Shown here piece by piece: positions 35,769 to 64,000 of a stretch of 64,000 nt of DNA. The notes beneath the pieces were generated by a model. The model searched no databases. It saw nothing but the letters and a program-made list of their open reading frames with translations, and was not told the DNA's origin. This stretch comes from Muraenolepis orangiensis (taxonomy: Eukaryota; Chordata; Actinopteri; Gadiformes; Muraenolepididae): assembly GCA_027704905.1 (NCBI GenBank), contig CM051000.1, forward strand, positions 17,919,648-17,983,647, in the 5' to 3' direction. Within the stretch, counting starts at the first letter, position 1, and each line of letters starts with the position of its first letter. Both the position numbers and the translations under genes were made by a program.

Positions 35769-37057
35769 CTTGTTGAAGGGGTCGGTGTGGACCAGGGTGT
35801 GTGAGCGCAGGTGAGGGATGTTCAAGGCAGAGAACTGACTCTCCCACAGACACGCCCACGCCCCGTAGGAGTCTACCACCCTGAGGTCCGGTGCAGAGGT
35901 GGCATCCCCGTCCGGCTCCTCTAGTGGTACGGTCCGCTCTTTGACTCTCTGCTCTGCAAGAAAACCAATCACAGTTCAGGATAGCGCATGATGACATGAT
36001 ATATGAGTAAATACAGCTAACAGGCTGTCTCGCCGGTCTTAAGAATGAACTCCAAACACAGAATATATAATACCAAAATACTGAAAAATTGCGTTCAGTG
36101 TGCTCAACTTATATATTAACGGCCGTGGGACACTAGGGGGCGGCAGTAGCTCAGGAGGTAGAGCGGTCGTCTGACAACTGGGAGGTTGCTGGTTCGATTT
36201 CCCGGCTCCTCCTGGCCAAGTGTCCCAGGTGTCCCTGAGCAAGACACCGTAACCCTAACCCAGCCTTGCATGGCTGACTGTCGTAGGTATATGAATGGGT
36301 GAATGTGCGGCTTGACTTGTAAAGCGCTTAAAGGGCCTGCACTGTTTAGAAAAGTGCTATATAAATGCAGTCCCTTTACAATAACCCTGTAGATTGTTTT
36401 TCACAGCTGAAAAAGACTCGAATTAGCATTTTATCTTCCTTAAACAGTTTAAAACAACAACATCAGCAAAATGTTTCAGGTTTTTTTCACCGCTCCTTAA
36501 AAGGTTGTTTACGTGGTCTTTGTAGGTTTGAACCCAACATGTTAGCCATGGCGTAATTACCTCCACCATCGAGGATGGGAGGAGGTTATGTTTTTGCCCG
36601 TTTGTTTGTCTTGTCTTATTCTCTAGTGGTTTCTATTAAAACACCATATATGTGTATGCTCAAGAGTGCCTTGCTATACTTAATTAAATGTTGGAAGTCA
36701 AGGGCAAGAGTACCATCCAGCTAAGGCTCCACCACAATGTAAGGCCTTTGCAAATATTCAAGAAGTGATCCCCAGACCCTATAGAACCTATCCTCTGATC
36801 ATGCATGATATTTTTAATTCTGAGTCACAGACAACTGTAGCCGTACCAGCAGGGGCTCTGCTCTTGTCTCTTCGGCCTCTGGACTGGTTCTGTGTCCCGG
36901 GTCGGCGCCCCCAGGGGCCGAGGCCAAGGAGCCCCGCGTCCTGCTGGGTGGGGGCGGAGCCATCGGCGGGATGGGGGTCAGCGGGGGGCGGAGCCGAGAG
37001 CAGACTGGCCAAGGTCAAGGAGTGGGGGCCGCCCCCTATTATTAAGACGTCTAACAT
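30800..37057 (-). CDS. FAD/NAD(P)-binding oxidoreductase gene (SidA/lysine-ornithine monooxygenase-like)
   Basis: Nine coding blocks on the minus strand, about 600 aa. The N-terminus MLDVLIIGGGPHSLTLASLL is an FAD-binding Rossmann motif (GGGPH). A second dinucleotide motif, RLMVIGGGLTSAHIVSIALQ, lies mid-protein. Between them are DSYGAWACLWESQFSALNIP, HLRS, LSLDFFKEQ and VVLATG. The end has RIWLATGCKLD, CPLYVMGQYSALQVGPHAVN and LAGGQAASARIA. From memory, this order (GxGPxSLTLA, LRSP/S, IGGGLTSAH, LATGxKLD, ALQVGPxAxNLxGxxxAS) is that of uncharacterised FAD/NAD(P)-binding proteins of cyanobacteria and other bacteria, distantly related to lysine/ornithine N-hydroxylases. The substrate is unknown. 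The splice into the eighth block is unclear because the expected acceptor AG is missing. An acidic Glu-rich insert lies in the fourth block. Confidence 0.85.
31159..31251 (-). CDS. Oxidoreductase exon 8 (acceptor unclear)
   Basis: LMEGWPCVTESLQWAPGCPL, YVMGQYSALQ, donor CAG|GTGGGT. Phase 0 with exon 7 would put the start at TTG ATG GAA, just after the pyrimidine tract CCTTCCTGTTCCTCCTGGC, where no AG is present. The nearest AG dinucleotides do not keep the frame. Confidence 0.7.
31285..31647 (+). mobile_element. LINE 3' UTR copy (TTGAATC tail)
   Basis: Second copy of the 10841-11254 sequence, including TCCCTCGGGATTAATAAAGT. Lies in the intron before oxidoreductase exon 8, antisense. Confidence 0.65.
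32079..32352. mobile_element. Small hAT-like non-autonomous element
   Basis: Left AGGGCTGGGAGATATGGACC, right ATATATTTTCCAGGCCTG, with AT-rich GATATT-type interior. Resembles the common fish GGGCTGGGCGATATGG repeats. Ends not exactly fixed. Confidence 0.4.
32466..32627 (-). CDS. Oxidoreductase exon 7
   Basis: VSQARWCYRRQVWSVTLCSG, DRIWLATGCKLDARQDPLLS, GVMKEYPVQ, donor CAA|GTAGGT. RIWLATGCKLD is the family's third conserved block. Confidence 0.88.
32918..33157 (-). CDS. Oxidoreductase exon 6
   Basis: LKQFDVGDVEGLVGRYAHVE, LDGRAYLGQFYGQKSLLRRL, AMIRQARKGGAVTPEAYVQL. Phase 0 at both ends; donor CAG|GTAGGA. Confidence 0.9.
33240..33645. repeat. TTATTAAGGGTTATCAAGGTG tandem repeat
   Basis: Degenerate units of about 21 bp (GTTATTAAGGGTTATCAAGG). 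In the intron between oxidoreductase exons 5 and 6. Confidence 0.85.
33698..33843 (-). CDS. Oxidoreductase exon 5 (second Rossmann motif)
   Basis: GSSLGEGQVCEAGQRLMVIG, GGLTSAHIVSIALQQGASHV, TWVMRKYLQ. GGGLTS is the NAD(P)H-site glycine motif. Donor CAG|GTGTGC. Confidence 0.9.
33930..34045. repeat. 36-bp repeat related to the vegfd intron 3 array
   Basis: Three units of AGAACTTCTGGTCCGGCAGT, CCTACTGTGTTAGAGT. It is the reverse complement of the 36-bp unit at 5470-5715, with several changes. Confidence 0.8.
34153..34537 (-). CDS. Oxidoreductase exon 4
   Basis: VERYQLDRVLLQGTVDSITP, an acidic stretch (EEEEEAEQEEED), ARQVVLATGPTRAQMANIPG, RLRHTVSLMHHLASARHT. VVLATG is the end of the FAD domain. 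Donor ACAG|GTAAGG. Confidence 0.88.
34567..34614. repeat. (AT)n microsatellite
   Basis: About 24 TA units directly upstream of oxidoreductase exon 4's pyrimidine tract. Confidence 0.95.
34824..35039 (-). CDS. Oxidoreductase exon 3
   Basis: KALLDFVMREGRSAELQSLP, HDDHAFFSDTRLGRREQRRL, LPGTQLSLDFFKEQ. Phase 0 at both ends; acceptor TTCCCAG, weak donor CAG|GTCGGA. Confidence 0.87.
35085..35300. repeat. Compound tandem repeat CACTATACACCCGCC + (AC)n
   Basis: Five units of about 45-60 bp, each an (AC)n run plus TATACACACTATACACCCGC. In the intron between exons 2 and 3. Confidence 0.9.
35769..35953 (-). CDS. Oxidoreductase exon 2
   Basis: EQRVKERTVPLEEPDGDATS, then LRVVDSYGAWACLWESQFSA, LNIPHLRSHTLVHTDPFNK. 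Acceptor CTTGCAG. The donor GTACACACAC runs into a (GT)n block at 35719-35766. Confidence 0.87.
36135..36375 (+). mobile_element. tRNA-derived SINE
   Basis: GGCGGCAGTAGCTCAGGAGG, GGTTCGATTTCC, tail AAGTGCTATATAAATGCAGT. Inserted in oxidoreductase intron 1. Confidence 0.85.
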
Positions 37058-37063
37058 CCTCAC
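36847..37063 (-). CDS. Oxidoreductase exon 1 (FAD Rossmann motif)
   Basis: ATG at 37057, MLDVLIIGGGPHSLTLASLL, then a Pro/Ala/Gly-rich segment, donor GCTG|GTACGG, phase 1. An AG acceptor at 37065-37064 keeps the frame open upstream (VR), so a further 5' exon is possible. Confidence 0.8.
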
Positions 37064-37204
37064 CTGGAACACACACACACACACATAGACACACACACAC
37101 ATACATAATATACCTACATACATTATTTTTGTTGCAAATGGCCAATAAAACATCCCGTCTTGTCTTGACATGTTCACACACACACACACACACACATTTT
37201 ACAC

Positions 37205-38155
37205 ACAAGTTACTACAAGACATAACAGTACATTTTTTGTTACTACAAGACATAACAGTACATTATAAGTTACGAACACATAACAGTACAATACAAGTTA
37301 ACACATAACAGTACACTATAAGTTAACACATAACAGTACACTATAAGTTACTAAAAGACATAACAGTACACTATAAGTTATTACAAGACATAACAGTACA
37401 TTATAAGTTACTAACACATAACTGCAATATACGTTAACACATAACAGTACACTATAAGTTAAAACATAACAGTACACTATAAGTTACTACAAGACATAAC
37501 AATACACTATAAGTTACTAACACATAACAGTACGTTAGAAGTTAACACATAACAGTACACTGCAAGTTACTACAAGACATAACAATACACTATAAGTTAC
37601 TAACACATAACAGTACGTTAGAAGTTAACACATAACAGTACACTGCAAGTTACTACAAGACATAACAGTACACTATAAGTTACTAAAAGACATAACAGTA
37701 CATTATAAGTTACAACATAACAGTACATTATAAGTTACAACATAACAGTACATTATAAGTTAGAACATAACAGTACATTATAAGTTAGAACATAACAGTA
37801 CATTATAAGTTACTAACACATAACAGTACATTATAAGTTACTAACACATAACAGTACATTATAAGTTAGAACATAACAGTACATTATAAGTTACTAACGC
37901 ATAACAGTACATTATAAGTTAGAACATAACAGTACATTATAAGTTACTAACACATAACAGTACATTATAAGTTAGAACATAACAGTACATTATAAGTTAC
38001 TAACACATAACAGTACATTATAAGTTAGAACATAACAGTACATTATAAGTTACTAACACATAACAGTACATTATAAGTTACTAACACATAACAGTACATT
38101 ATAAGTTACTAACACATAACAGTACATTATAAGTTACTAACACATAACAGTACCT
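37205..38155. repeat. AAGTTACTAACACATAACAGTACATTAT minisatellite
   Basis: About 38 units of roughly 22-28 bp around ACATAACAGTACATTATAAG. Upstream of the oxidoreductase gene; no coding potential. Confidence 0.95.
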
Positions 38156-38289
38156 GATTGGTCAGCTTACTGCAACACTAGTAAAGGTGTTTGCATTCTG
38201 TTGGGCTGCAGAGTCACAAACATGCAACTGGAGGTGGGTGTAATTTAAGACACTTCGACATTATAGATATTACAGACACACACAAACAC

Positions 38290-38336
<47 letters not shown>

Positions 38337-38539
38337 AGGGGAAGCTGGAAATAGAATATGCAACTGTGTCCCCCACACATGGGGGGTGTACGTGTGTGCA
38401 CACGAGATTTTCCATTTAACTTACCGGTAATATTGATTTAAATAAGTAGACCTTAGGCTGTTAGAAATGCATGTCAAGCTCCAGCATTTTTTTTATAAAT
38501 TAACAATAAGCACACAGTATGAGAAAATCGCAAAAAATG

Positions 38540-40520
38540 TCCACCCTGTCATGGACAAATTCAAAGTAGAATAAATACATTTCTATTGCATAGTAATTCA
38601 AATATGTAGTTTTTTAGAAAGATATTGTGTCCCTTTCTCAGTAATCTTTTTTAATTAATGGGAAAGTTCTCTTGACAATATTGAAATTACGGCAAAACAC
38701 TTGTTTCTCTCCAATATCTGCGATAGTTTCACTTTCTTTTCTGAATAGAATCTAATAAAAAATATATTGAGTCAAACTTTCCAGGATACTGTTTGGTCCT
38801 CATTTGTTTTAAGCGAAACCACAGAAAACATTTTTCAAACTTGTAAATTAAATTGATTTATTTAAAAAAAATTACAAGATGACAGGGTAGACAAAGGCCG
38901 AGTACTGTACTGGGTTTGTGTGGTATATATTTATTTGTGTGTGGTATAGTGTGTGTGTGTGTGTGTGTGTGTGTGTTCAGAACGTTGGTGTAGAAGAATC
39001 TGCATTAATCAACATTAGTATAGAGATTAGTATAGATCAATCTGTAGTGAGCGCCTGTTAAGAGCTTGTGGTTCTGGCATTAGGCAAAGTATCTGGCCAT
39101 CACGGTACCAGCTTATGTCCTCCCGGGGACTTGGCCAATATCATTTGTTGGTACCATTGCAGTGCATGCACTTTACTTTAACACTGTGCCCCTCCACTTC
39201 CAAAATGACACCTGGGTAGACATCGTTGTCATATTTAACAACACACCACTCTCTAATGTGCCTGGCTTCTATCACTTCAGGATGCACTTCTTCTGCACTT
39301 CTTCTGATGCTTTGTCCTTGCCGCTGTTGCCTGAAACACAACATATTTGTGATGTTTTTAAATAGTATTCTAAGACGTAAGTTATCAACATGACATTTTA
39401 TAGGGGAATTAACAGTTGATAATTATCCTTCAAATTCTATCCTTCAAATCTCTCTTCATTCCTTCATTAAAGATGTGTCGCAACAAGCCTTTGAAACATT
39501 ACACTAAAGATTAAAATCAGGGCCCAAGGTATTCGGGTGGTAGGTACTGGTAAAACAGAGCATACACCTGTAAAGATGGCCCCCAACGTATGTGATGTAA
39601 CTGCACTTTATTAGTAACTAAATGTTCATGTTCCAACCTGGAGGGCCCTGGCTCAGGCTGAGTTTCAGGTGTGCTGGGGGGTGTCTCTGCTTGTATCCAA
39701 GCAATGGCCCTGCATGGCATTTGCTCTGGCTTGCCTTTTTGCCTCCTTCCATTTATCTCTTTTTCCCCTCTTCTCTTTCTCACTCAGCTCACTGACAGCC
39801 TTCTTCTTTCCAATCTCTCTGTCTTTTTGCCACTTGGCCCTCTCTGTCTCAAGGTATTTTCTTCTTCTTTCTGGGTCAGCATCACAACGTTCACGATATC
39901 GCCTGGCTATCTCAGCTCCACTTAGACTCATTCCTTTGAAAATCACCACAAAAAGTCAATATTGCCCATTTTTACTGCAGCACAGTAAAACACTTACTAT
40001 TATATACTATTATATACTATTATATACTATTATAATAACTGTTTTATATGCATAACATTATAAGGATGTGGCAAAACTATGTCAATGTCCACCCTGTCAG
40101 GTCCCATGTCCACCCGCAGGATTCATGACAGGGTGGACACTGACAGGGTGGACATTTTTGGCTAAAGTTAGCATTTAAGGCTATTAAAGGTGGACCTTCA
40201 GTTAGCAAAAGAACTCCATTTTGAAGTTGACTCTTTACTGTTTCTGAAGTAAATTTTGAATTTCTGATAATTTTTTGTATTCATTTATATTTCATTTATT
40301 CATTCATTTATATTTATATTTATGACAGGGTGGACATGTTAAGCTTGACAACATCGAAAGACCGACACAATATGACAAAAATAAAGAAAATATAGTATAA
40401 TCATTTAACTTACCAGCAGCAGTTGTTTCAGCCTCCTCTGAAGAAAGTCTAAATGCTGGTGATGATGTGACTGATTGCAGTTTTTTAAAGGGCCATTAAC
40501 CCAATTATGACAGGGTGGAC
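38540..40520 (-). mobile_element. Decayed DNA transposon or transposon-derived gene with GACAGGGTGGAC motifs
   Basis: TGACAGGGTGGACAT or its complement occurs at about 38544, 38880, 40086, 40130, 40146, 40323 and 40507. On the minus strand there is an ORF (39949-39665) with GAEIARRYRERCDADPERRR, YLETERAKWQKDREIGKKKA, and another (39344-39141) with WCVVKYDNDVYPGVILEVEG, VKVKCMHCNG. Both resemble pieces of multi-copy, uncharacterised teleost proteins. No superfamily can be named. Confidence 0.4.
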
Positions 40521-41130
40521 GGCGATGTCAGGGACACGTACAAAATGTATAATATTTTTATGAAAAAGGAATATACATTATCAAATTTACTTGTTTTATT
40601 AAATAACTTGTTGGGGACAATAACAAAATATAACAAATATAAAAATGTTGTGTCATTTAAACACTTATTGCAATCATTAAAGTCAGCTGAGCAGCATGGG
40701 GGACATGCTAAAATCATATGTAAGCAATCAGAGAAAGTGGAATAAAATGAGATAAAACATTAACATTTTAATAGACGATGATCATACTAATATTTGTGTA
40801 AATATTTAGTCTTTTATAGTAAAATCGAAAAATGTTAATATTTTGCAATATGTTCATGATAACTGAGGAATTCTGATGGGGACACCAAAGGCACTTTATA
40901 ATGATATTGACCCTTTTGTGGTTTTTGTATATCTGTATGTGTATGTCTACACACACGGGGAGTTTACGTGTGTGTATGTGTGTGTGTGCACACACACACA
41001 CACTCACAAGTTGTGTGTATCTGTGTGTGTCAGTGGCGTTTTCTCCCGGAGGCCAAGGGAAGCCAGGCTTCCCCTGTTTTTTCGGATTGTAGTTATAATT
41101 TTAATACATTTTAAAATTATAATTTTTTTA

Positions 41131-41267
41131 AAAAATTCGGTAATTCTCCTTTGCTGTGTCACACAGCAAAGGAGAATTACCGAATTTTTTTATTTTAATT
41201 AAAAAATGTAGGAGAGACGGTCCGGCAGCAACACACAGCCTGTGTGTTGCTGCCGGACCGTCTCTCC
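41131..41267. repeat. Two adjacent perfect palindromes (copy 1)
   Basis: First: arms 41131-41159 and 41161-41189 (29 nt, 1-nt loop), core TTCTCCTTTGCTGTGT. Second: arms 41211-41238 and 40-base offset 41240-41267 (28 nt, 1-nt loop), core GGAGAGACGGTCCGGCAGCA. Confidence 0.95.
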
Positions 41268-42279
41268 CCCATTCTCATTGAGTATTTTACAAAGAGTGAA
41301 ACAACAGCGCCCCCTAGATATTATGGTGAAATAGAGGAGGCCAGCCGAATGAGCTTCCCTTGGTGAAAAAAAAAATGGGGGATTGTCCCGGATTGACCAA
41401 TCAGATGAGGCACGTCATGTCCCCCTGCCAACCTGTGATTGGTCAGGGCCATGCCAAGGGAGGCCAGAGACGGCTGGCCTCCCTTCAAGGGAATGGGATC
41501 CCTTGATCCCATTGGATCGATTTGAAGGGAATCCCTTGACTCACAAATCCAATCAAATCACATCAACATCAGTACGTAGTACTGTAACTGTCATCCTCGC
41601 CGTTTGATAGTATTAAGCATTATGGAGGGTGGAGATTTGGCGTACTTAATAAAAAACAACTTTACTAAACTTCCGCTACAGCAGCAACTAAAAATTAAAT
41701 CAGATGACAGGCCCATGCCCACACTCGAGCTGTGTGCACAGAGGAAAAAGGGAGCGAATCGGACGTTCAATGAGGACAATTATGTCCGCACGGAGTGGCT
41801 AACTGGAAGCGCTGAACTTCAGCGTCTATTTTGCTGGCCATGTCTTCTTTTTGACAAGGATTCGTGCTCCCTGAACAATCCTTGGGCAACTTCAGGATTC
41901 ATCGACCTTGCCAACCTGTCACGGGCAATTGAGAGGCACGGTAAATCAAAAAATCACATAGATTGTGCTGTGAAATTGAAGCTTTTTTATTCATTACCGA
42001 ATCTGCACTGCGCATTGAGCGGCTGGTTATGCATTTGGGGGGGGGGGGGGGATGCTTAAATTAATAAGACGAGAGAGTTTTGGCTGGAGAGTGCGTGCGG
42101 ACCTGTCGGTTAGATAACAGGCGTGTGCAAGTCCTGCATCTGTATGATACAACTGTGTAAAATGATACCGGGCGCTGTAATCACTCAACTGGTTACGTTA
42201 TTGACCCAAAAAAACTGGCTTCCCCTAAAATTTTCACCACGCCACGCTACTGAATTTTAATACATTTTTTAAATTAAAA

Positions 42280-42424
42280 TAAAAAAAATTCGGTAATTCT
42301 CCTTTGCTGTGTCACACAGCAAAGGAGAATTACCGATTTTTTTTTATTTTAATTTAAAAAATGTAGGAGAGACGGTCCGACAGCAACACACAGCCTGTGT
42401 GTTGCTGCCGGACCGTCTCTCCCC
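42280..42424. repeat. Two adjacent palindromes (copy 2)
   Basis: The same pair in the second tandem copy. The second palindrome has one mismatch (GTCCGACAGC against GCTGCCGGAC). Confidence 0.93.
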
Positions 42425-43768
42425 CATTCTCATTGAGTATTTTACAAAGAGTGAAACAACAGCGCCCCCTAGATATTATGGTGAAATTGAGGAGGCCAGC
42501 CGAATGAGCTTCCCTTGGTGAAAAAAAAAATGGAGGGATTGTCCCGGATTGACCAATCAGATGAGGCCCACGTCATGTCCCCCTGCCAACCTGTGATTGG
42601 TCAGGGCCCATGCCAAGGGAGGCCAGAGACGGCTGGCATCCCCCCTCAAGGGAATGGGATCCCTTGATCCCATTGGATCGATTTGAAGGGAATCCCTTGA
42701 CTCACAAATCCAATCAACATCAGTACGTAGTACTGTAACTGTCATCCTCGCCGTTTGATAGTATTAAGCATTATGGAGGGTGGAGATTTGGCGTACTTAA
42801 TAAAAAAACAACTTTACTAAACTTCCGCTACAGCAGCAACTAAAAATTTAATCTGATGACAGGCCCATGCCCACACTCGAGCTGTGTGCACAGAGGAAAA
42901 AGGGAGCGAATCGGACGTTCAATGAGGACAATTATGTCCGCACGGAGTGGCTAACTGGAAGCGCTGAACTTCAGCGTCTATTTTGCTGGCCATGTCTTCT
43001 TTTTGACAAGGATTCGTGCTCCCTGAACAATCCTTGGGCAACTTCAGGATTCATCGACCTTGCCAACCTGTCACGGGCAATTGAGAGGCACGGTAAATCA
43101 AAAAATCACATAGATTGTGCTGTTAAATTGAAGCTTTTTTATTCATTACCGAATCTGCACTGCGCATTGAGCGGCTGGTTATGCATTTGGGGGGGGGGGG
43201 GGGGATGCTTAAATTAATAAGACGAGAGAGTTTTGGCTGGAGAGTGCGTGCGGACCTGTCGGTTAGATAACAGGCGTGTGCAAGTCCTGCATCTGTATGA
43301 TACAACTGTGTAAAATGATACCGGGCGCTGTAATCACTCATCTGGTTACGTTATTGACCCAAAAAAACTGGCTTCCCCTAAAATTTTCCCCACGCCACGC
43401 TACTGGTGTGTGTGTGTGTATACACACACACACACACACATGGGGAGTGTGTGTGTGTGTACGTGTGTGTGTTTCCGCAGTATTTATATTTGAATTTGTG
43501 TGTTTGTAATTGGGTGAATTGCCTGAATTGAGAGGAAATGTTCCCTCAACCCCTGGATCCTGATGCTGCTCCTGGCCCGGTCGTCTTACACCGAACACAT
43601 ACTGCTCTGTTGTTCTGTAACGTACCTTATATTAACTATTCAATGCCCTTCCCCTTTTGTAATCCTTTCCCTTACAAGCAATCAATTGTTCTCCAAACAT
43701 TTCTTCTGCTTCCTCATTGTGAGCAAGGCCGGCCGTAGGTACATAAAGAGACAGTGAACTCAGAGACT

Positions 43769-43830
43769 CACCCACGACTCACCATCTCACCCACGACTCA
43801 CCATCTCACCCACGACTCACCATCTCACAT
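43769..43830 (+). repeat. 19-bp triplet repeat in the il1fma 5' region
   Basis: CCCACGACTCACCATCTCA three times, ending 16 nt before the proposed start codon. It would lie in the 5' UTR or core promoter. Confidence 0.8.
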
Positions 43831-43845
43831 CACTGCACCACAGCC

Positions 43846-52555
<8,710 letters not shown>

Positions 52556-52589
52556 ACACCAGCTACACTGCTATTTGTGTGTCCTTCCG

Positions 52590-52740
52590 TTTGATTCTGC
52601 CTGCACACCCCACACCCCACACCACACACCCCACACCCCACACCACACACCCCACACCCCACACCCCACACCACACACCCCACACCACACACCACACACC
52701 ACACACCCCACACCCCACACCACACACACACACACACACT
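52590..52740. repeat. CACACCCCACAC tandem repeat
   Basis: Units of CACACCCCACACCACACACC just after the il1fma stop codon, in its 3' UTR region. Confidence 0.93.
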
Positions 52741-53093
52741 TATACTACTGAAATACAGTAGTGTGCAGTATAAAGGGTTAATGGAACAGGAAGTAGTAGC
52801 ACATCTACTTCCTCTTTGTCTGTATGAGCGTTCAAATAACAGATGGGGAATTACTATATTTCAGTTTTATATATTTTTTCAAATTGTTTTCTTTTTTTTA
52901 TTGATCAAAATTTCATCAAAAGTTCAAACAAAGTATGTTGATGTGATGACTGTTCAGAGAGCCCAATCTTAAATCACATTAAAAAATATAACACTTTAAG
53001 TGTGTTTAACTTTGGTGTTTACCAAATATATTTACTTATTGATACTGGCTGCTGTCATACATAACAATTACAAGTACACAAAGCATTAAAGAG

Positions 53094-54054
53094 TAATGCC
53101 CCCATCACACCAATGTAGTTCTATCCCGTTGTAAAAAAAAATACTAGAACTAGGCTGTGATCGCAGTAGAATGCGTAGTTTGGCGTAAAATACGATGCTA
53201 GTTCGTTCATAAGCAGTCCTCAATACGTCTATCTCGTTCTTAGCCAGTCTGCAGTCCGTTTGTATCCAGTTCAACCTCGTTCTACCTTATTCACAATACG
53301 TCCAAGCCAGTTCTAACTAATTGTTAACCCGACCAACTTGTTGGCAGTACGTCCTCATCTGGTCCCTGGTGCGTGTGGACTCGCGTCCTGGCCCCACTGC
53401 TATGAATACCGAGTGCGTTGTAGTCCTCATTCAAGTTCAGGGCTCCGAGAGGTGGGGTCAATCTCAAGAAGTTGAAGTAGAAGGACTCTTGATCATCCAG
53501 ATGGAGCTCCTCCATCAGCTGATGGAGCTCCTCCATCAGCTGACGATAATAATGTCCCACAGCTATTATCCTCTCAGGTTTCAGCCACTTCCTCACCCAA
53601 CAGCTTCTTACTGGTCTCCTTCTTTCTTCCTCTACCATATCATTGTACTCTTCCTCTGCTTCCAACATAAATTGGATGAAACCAACATTCAACATGTTAA
53701 TGTATGCAAAGTTATCCGTGGTTCTGGGCACAAATCTTGCAAATCTTCACGTCAGGAAACTGATGTGCACTGCCCGAAATCTCAAGCGCAACTGATGAAC
53801 CTGAAACAGGTTTGTTTGTAGGCTGTCTATCTCGTTTTAAGTACATTGTCAATGCGTCTAATTGCAGAACGGGACGGACGGGATAACATTGTGAGCAGGC
53901 TCAAAGTTCTAGAGCACCCTCCCCGTCCGAGCCCGTCCCCGAAGCTCGTAAAAATAGTTGCTACTACGTCCACTACGTTCATACACAGTTGGAGCCCGTT
54001 CGACAACATTTTCACAAACGTATTGAGAACTAGTTTGGTGTGATGGGGGTATTA
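53094..54054 (-). mobile_element. PIF/Harbinger element, truncated
   Basis: Inverted ends TAATGCCCCCATCACACCAA and TTGGTGTGATGGGGGTATTA. On the minus strand RSCWVRKWLKPERIIAVGHY, LHLDDQESFYFNFLRLTPPL resembles the N-terminus of Harbinger (HARBI1-like) transposases. The catalytic DDE part is missing. Between the convergent il1fma and ace2 genes. Confidence 0.75.
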
Positions 54055-54236
54055 AGCACGGTGTACAAGGAACACACAATCTTTACAAGAAGCACTTCAA
54101 CACACAATCACGTATTTTTGGATTAAAGAGTATCACGTTCAAACACACACTGAAGTCTGTACACATATGTACACTCTGAGAGGGGACGCCGGGAGATGAT
54201 GTCATCTTTACGCTGCGGTGGTGGGGGGTGATGACC

Positions 54237-63752
<9,516 letters not shown>

Positions 63753-63789
63753 CTGGAGAACACACAGTCTTTACTCTCTCTCTCTCTCA

Positions 63790-63812
63790 GTACTCATATA
63801 TACACACACATA

Positions 63813-63867
<55 letters not shown>

Positions 63868-64000
63868 CACACACACACACACACCCACACACATATATAC
63901 ACACACACACACATATATACACACACACATACACCCACCCACACGCATATATACACACACACATACACCCACCCACACACATATATACACACACACACAG
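63790..64000. repeat. (AC)n/(ATACAC)n tract upstream of ace2 exon 8
   Basis: AC runs alternating with CATATATACACACA blocks up to the window edge. Confidence 0.93.

Larger units (their letters stand above)
41031..43405 (+). mobile_element. hAT-type element, internally duplicated in tandem
   Basis: Ends CAGTGGCGTTTT and GCCACGCTACTG, flanked by 8-bp GTGTGTGT (41023-41030, 43406-43413), though within a GT tract. Inside are two direct copies, 41097-42252 and 42253-43405, more than 95% alike by eye. Each codes a fragment with MPTLELCAQRKKGANRTFNE, YVRTEWLTGSAELQRLFCWP, CLLFDKDSC, ERHGKSKNHIDCAVK. This is a TTF-type zinc finger as in ZMYM1-like and hAT transposase proteins. Each fragment is cut short at a G-run and lacks the catalytic part. 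Confidence 0.8.

Overview
This is genomic DNA from a ray-finned (teleost) fish. Introns are short and full of microsatellites and minisatellites. There are several copies of a tRNA-headed SINE, CR1/L2-type LINE fragments, and hAT and PIF/Harbinger DNA transposons. The single-exon ORFs are almost all translations of simple repeats (HTHT, CVCV, SLSL, RERE). The real genes are multi-exon and were assembled here by hand from splice sites, codon phase and family resemblance.

Gene order: vegfd (minus, 4.0-14.7 kb); pir/pirin (minus, 18.1-29.4 kb, complete, 291 aa); a gene for an FAD/NAD(P)-binding oxidoreductase of a bacterial-looking family (minus, 30.8-37.1 kb); an interleukin-1 family gene resembling fish il1fma (plus, 43.8-52.6 kb, about 406 aa); and the 3' two thirds of ace2 (minus, 54.2-63.8 kb, 11 exons, running off the right edge). 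The vegfd-pir-ace2 order matches the mammalian X-linked VEGFD-PIR-BMX-ACE2 block, but no BMX kinase exon was recognised. The oxidoreductase and IL-1 genes sit between pir and ace2.

The most interesting signal is in vegfd. The exon that is one uninterrupted 191-bp exon in human VEGFC is split here into 121 + 70 bp by a 2.6-kb intron. That intron begins and ends in copies of a 41-bp minisatellite and has later been hit by a LINE and a hAT element. The same 41-bp repeat fills ace2 intron 14 and is inverted in ace2 intron 15. Two further minisatellite families are also shared between distant introns. This suggests repeat-unit dispersal among introns and at least one candidate intron gain built from a minisatellite.

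Other points: a collagen-like Pro/Gly/Tyr/Arg repeat inside the VEGF-D C-terminal propeptide; a PDZ-like domain in front of the IL-1 fold; long (GT)n tracts pressed against splice sites; a three-layer nested transposon (hAT, LINE, solo LTR) in the IL-1 gene's first intron; and a tandemly duplicated hAT element carrying paired near-perfect palindromes. The rest (1-4 kb, 10-18 kb, 38-43 kb and most introns) is repeat or unrecognised sequence. No rRNA, functional tRNA, CRISPR array or bacterial-type operon was seen.
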